Shown here: piece after piece, positions 63,141-64,000 of the stretch
How the letters are laid out: each line of letters opens with the position of its first letter
How positions within the stretch are numbered: the first letter of the stretch is position 1
Origin: Vibrio celticus
Lineage (GTDB): Bacteria; Pseudomonadota; Gammaproteobacteria; Enterobacterales; Vibrionaceae
Reading direction: 5' to 3'
Assembly: GCF_024347335.1 (NCBI RefSeq)
Contig: NZ_AP025463.1
Span: 3,534,001-3,598,000 of the forward strand
DNA: 64,000 nt
Notes under the pieces: model-generated
What the model was told of the DNA's origin: nothing
The model's database searches: none
Seen by the model: only the letters and a program-made list of their open reading frames with translations
Made by a program: the position numbers and the translations under genes

Positions 63141-64000
63141 TTAGATCGCCTTGCGATGATCCAACCAATCTTGGTGCAGCTGTTCACTTGATCCTAGATA
63201 TTTGACCATCCATTCGATCAGTTTATGGTTATCGTCTTTTCGCCATACCAAACAACAATGACTCTGCGGACTCGGTTCAGGCAGTATTTTCTCCACCAGC
63301 AGGCCTTGTTCGATAATTGGCGCGGCAATGTGTCTTGGCATATAACCCACCCCTACTCCATTTTTAAGGCATTCAATCGCGCTATACCAGTTAGGTAACA
63401 ATAGGCGTCTTTGATTTGAGTAGTGGCCAGTGTGTCGCTTAGGCAGCACGCTGGAGGTATCGTCCAAACATATCGCGGGATACTGGCTAACAAACTCTTC
63501 ATTGAGGTTTTGCTCTCGCACACACGGGTGACTTGGCGACATCACAAACGCCCAATCTAGGCGTCCCATATCTTTAACCTCAAAGTCGCCGCCGACCGGA
63601 ATCGCTGAGGTTGCGCCAATCACAATATCCGCTCGGCCCTGTGCAATCGCCTCCCAAGAGCCATTAAACACCTCCATGTTGATCTGAAGTTCAGCAAACT
63701 CAAAGGTTTGATAGAACTCTTCAATCATCGGCTTCATCTTGTCGAGCTTAACCACGTTATCGAGCGTTAGGCGCAAGGTTTTCTTCCAGCCACGCGCTGC
63801 TCGGCGAGTCTGGGCACTGACCTCTTCCATCTGCCTCAGTAACGCACGAGCCTCTTCAATGAACAATTCACCTGCAGGTGTCAGCTCTACTTTTCTTGGT
63901 AAACGTCTGAAAAGTAGAACATCCAGTTCTTGCTCAACCTGCCTAACACCATAGCTGATCGCCGATGGTACTTTGTGCAATTGTTCTGCCGCCGCAGTAA
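63141..64000 (-). CDS. punR: PunR-like LysR-family regulator, 5' end cut by window edge
   Basis: The frame runs off the right edge; at least 286 residues are present. The helix-turn-helix is only partly visible (TAAAEQLHKVPSAISYGVRQVEQ), so the true start lies beyond 64000, not at an internal Met. The effector domain contains LTLDNVVKLDKM, EVFNGSWEAIAQGRADIVIGAT and SAIPVGG. From memory these closely resemble E. coli PunR (YdhB), the adenosine-responsive activator of the purine exporter/importer gene punC. On that pattern a divergent MFS transporter gene would be expected outside the window. The family call is firm; the PunR assignment is by recognition only. Confidence 0.7.
   Translation of the reverse strand, partial: TAAAEQLHKVPSAISYGVRQVEQELDVLLFRRLPRKVELTPAGELFIEEARALLRQMEEVSAQTRRAARGWKKTLRLTLDNVVKLDKMKPMIEEFYQTFEFAELQINMEVFNGSWEAIAQGRADIVIGATSAIPVGGDFEVKDMGRLDWAFVMSPSHPCVREQNLNEEFVSQYPAICLDDTSSVLPKRHTGHYSNQRRLLLPNWYSAIECLKNGVGVGYMPRHIAAPIIEQGLLVEKILPEPSPQSHCCLVWRKDDNHKLIEWMVKYLGSSEQLHQDWLDHRKAI

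Overview
The window is a stretch of a gammaproteobacterial chromosome, very probably from the genus Vibrio (Splendidus-like). Reasons are the rRNA operon with a Glu-Lys-Ala-Val tRNA spacer, a vexRAB-type efflux locus beside ilvC/ilvY, a long class II IlvC, an NqrB protein, and the Vibrio-like order comM / ilvGMEDA / dsbA / trkAH / def-fmt-rsmB. Almost everything is core genome. I see no prophage, CRISPR array, integron or obvious genomic island. The only mobile DNA is an IS5-like fragment at the left edge.

Layout. 1-0.4 kb: IS5-family transposase remnant. 0.5-8.1 kb: prlC, rlmJ, gor, a DUF6482 gene, an orphan nqrB and a SPOR-domain secreted protein. 8.3-13.8 kb: a four-gene oligopeptide/dipeptide-type ABC importer on the minus strand. 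13.8-15.2 kb: an AT-rich gap, then a minus-strand tRNA cluster transcribed Arg-His-Pro-His-Pro with a duplicated tRNA-Pro 3' remnant. 15.5-23.5 kb: cytochrome c5, rep helicase, the vexRAB-like RND efflux system under a perfect palindromic operator, and ubiK. 23.7-26.2 kb: ilvC and its divergent regulator ilvY. 26.3-32.5 kb: a complete rrn operon on the minus strand (P1, P2, boxA, 16S, tRNA-Glu/Lys/Ala/Val, 23S, 5S, tRNA-Ser, terminator).

32.6-41 kb: a gamma-carbonic anhydrase, then translation/cofactor genes aroE, yrdB-like, hemF and tsaC, purEK under a PurR box, and a yrdD-smg-dprA-lysM operon. 41-47.6 kb: def-fmt-rsmB, trkA, trkH and a small exported DUF3157 protein. 47.6-54.7 kb: trhA-like PAQR protein with a FabR-like operator, Spo0M-like protein, an unrecognised small-ORF unit, yihD, ccoG, srkA-dsbA and a DUF2860 outer-membrane protein. 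54.7-63.1 kb: a frameshifted comM, then the attenuated ilvL-ilvGMEDA operon. The right edge cuts a PunR-like LysR regulator.

Functionally, the window holds the entire isoleucine/valine pathway (ilvGM, ilvC, ilvD, ilvE, ilvA) in two blocks with two controls: leader-peptide attenuation and IlvY. It also holds potassium uptake (trkAH), formyl-Met handling (fmt, def), and thiol/redox maintenance (gor, dsbA). I do not see a convincing large undescribed system. The items most worth a second look are the small-ORF transcription unit at 49.4-49.7 kb, the orphan NqrB with its flavin attachment site intact, the 2-nt lesion in comM, the FabR-like palindrome before trhA, and a terminator-shaped hairpin inside the gamma-carbonic anhydrase gene.
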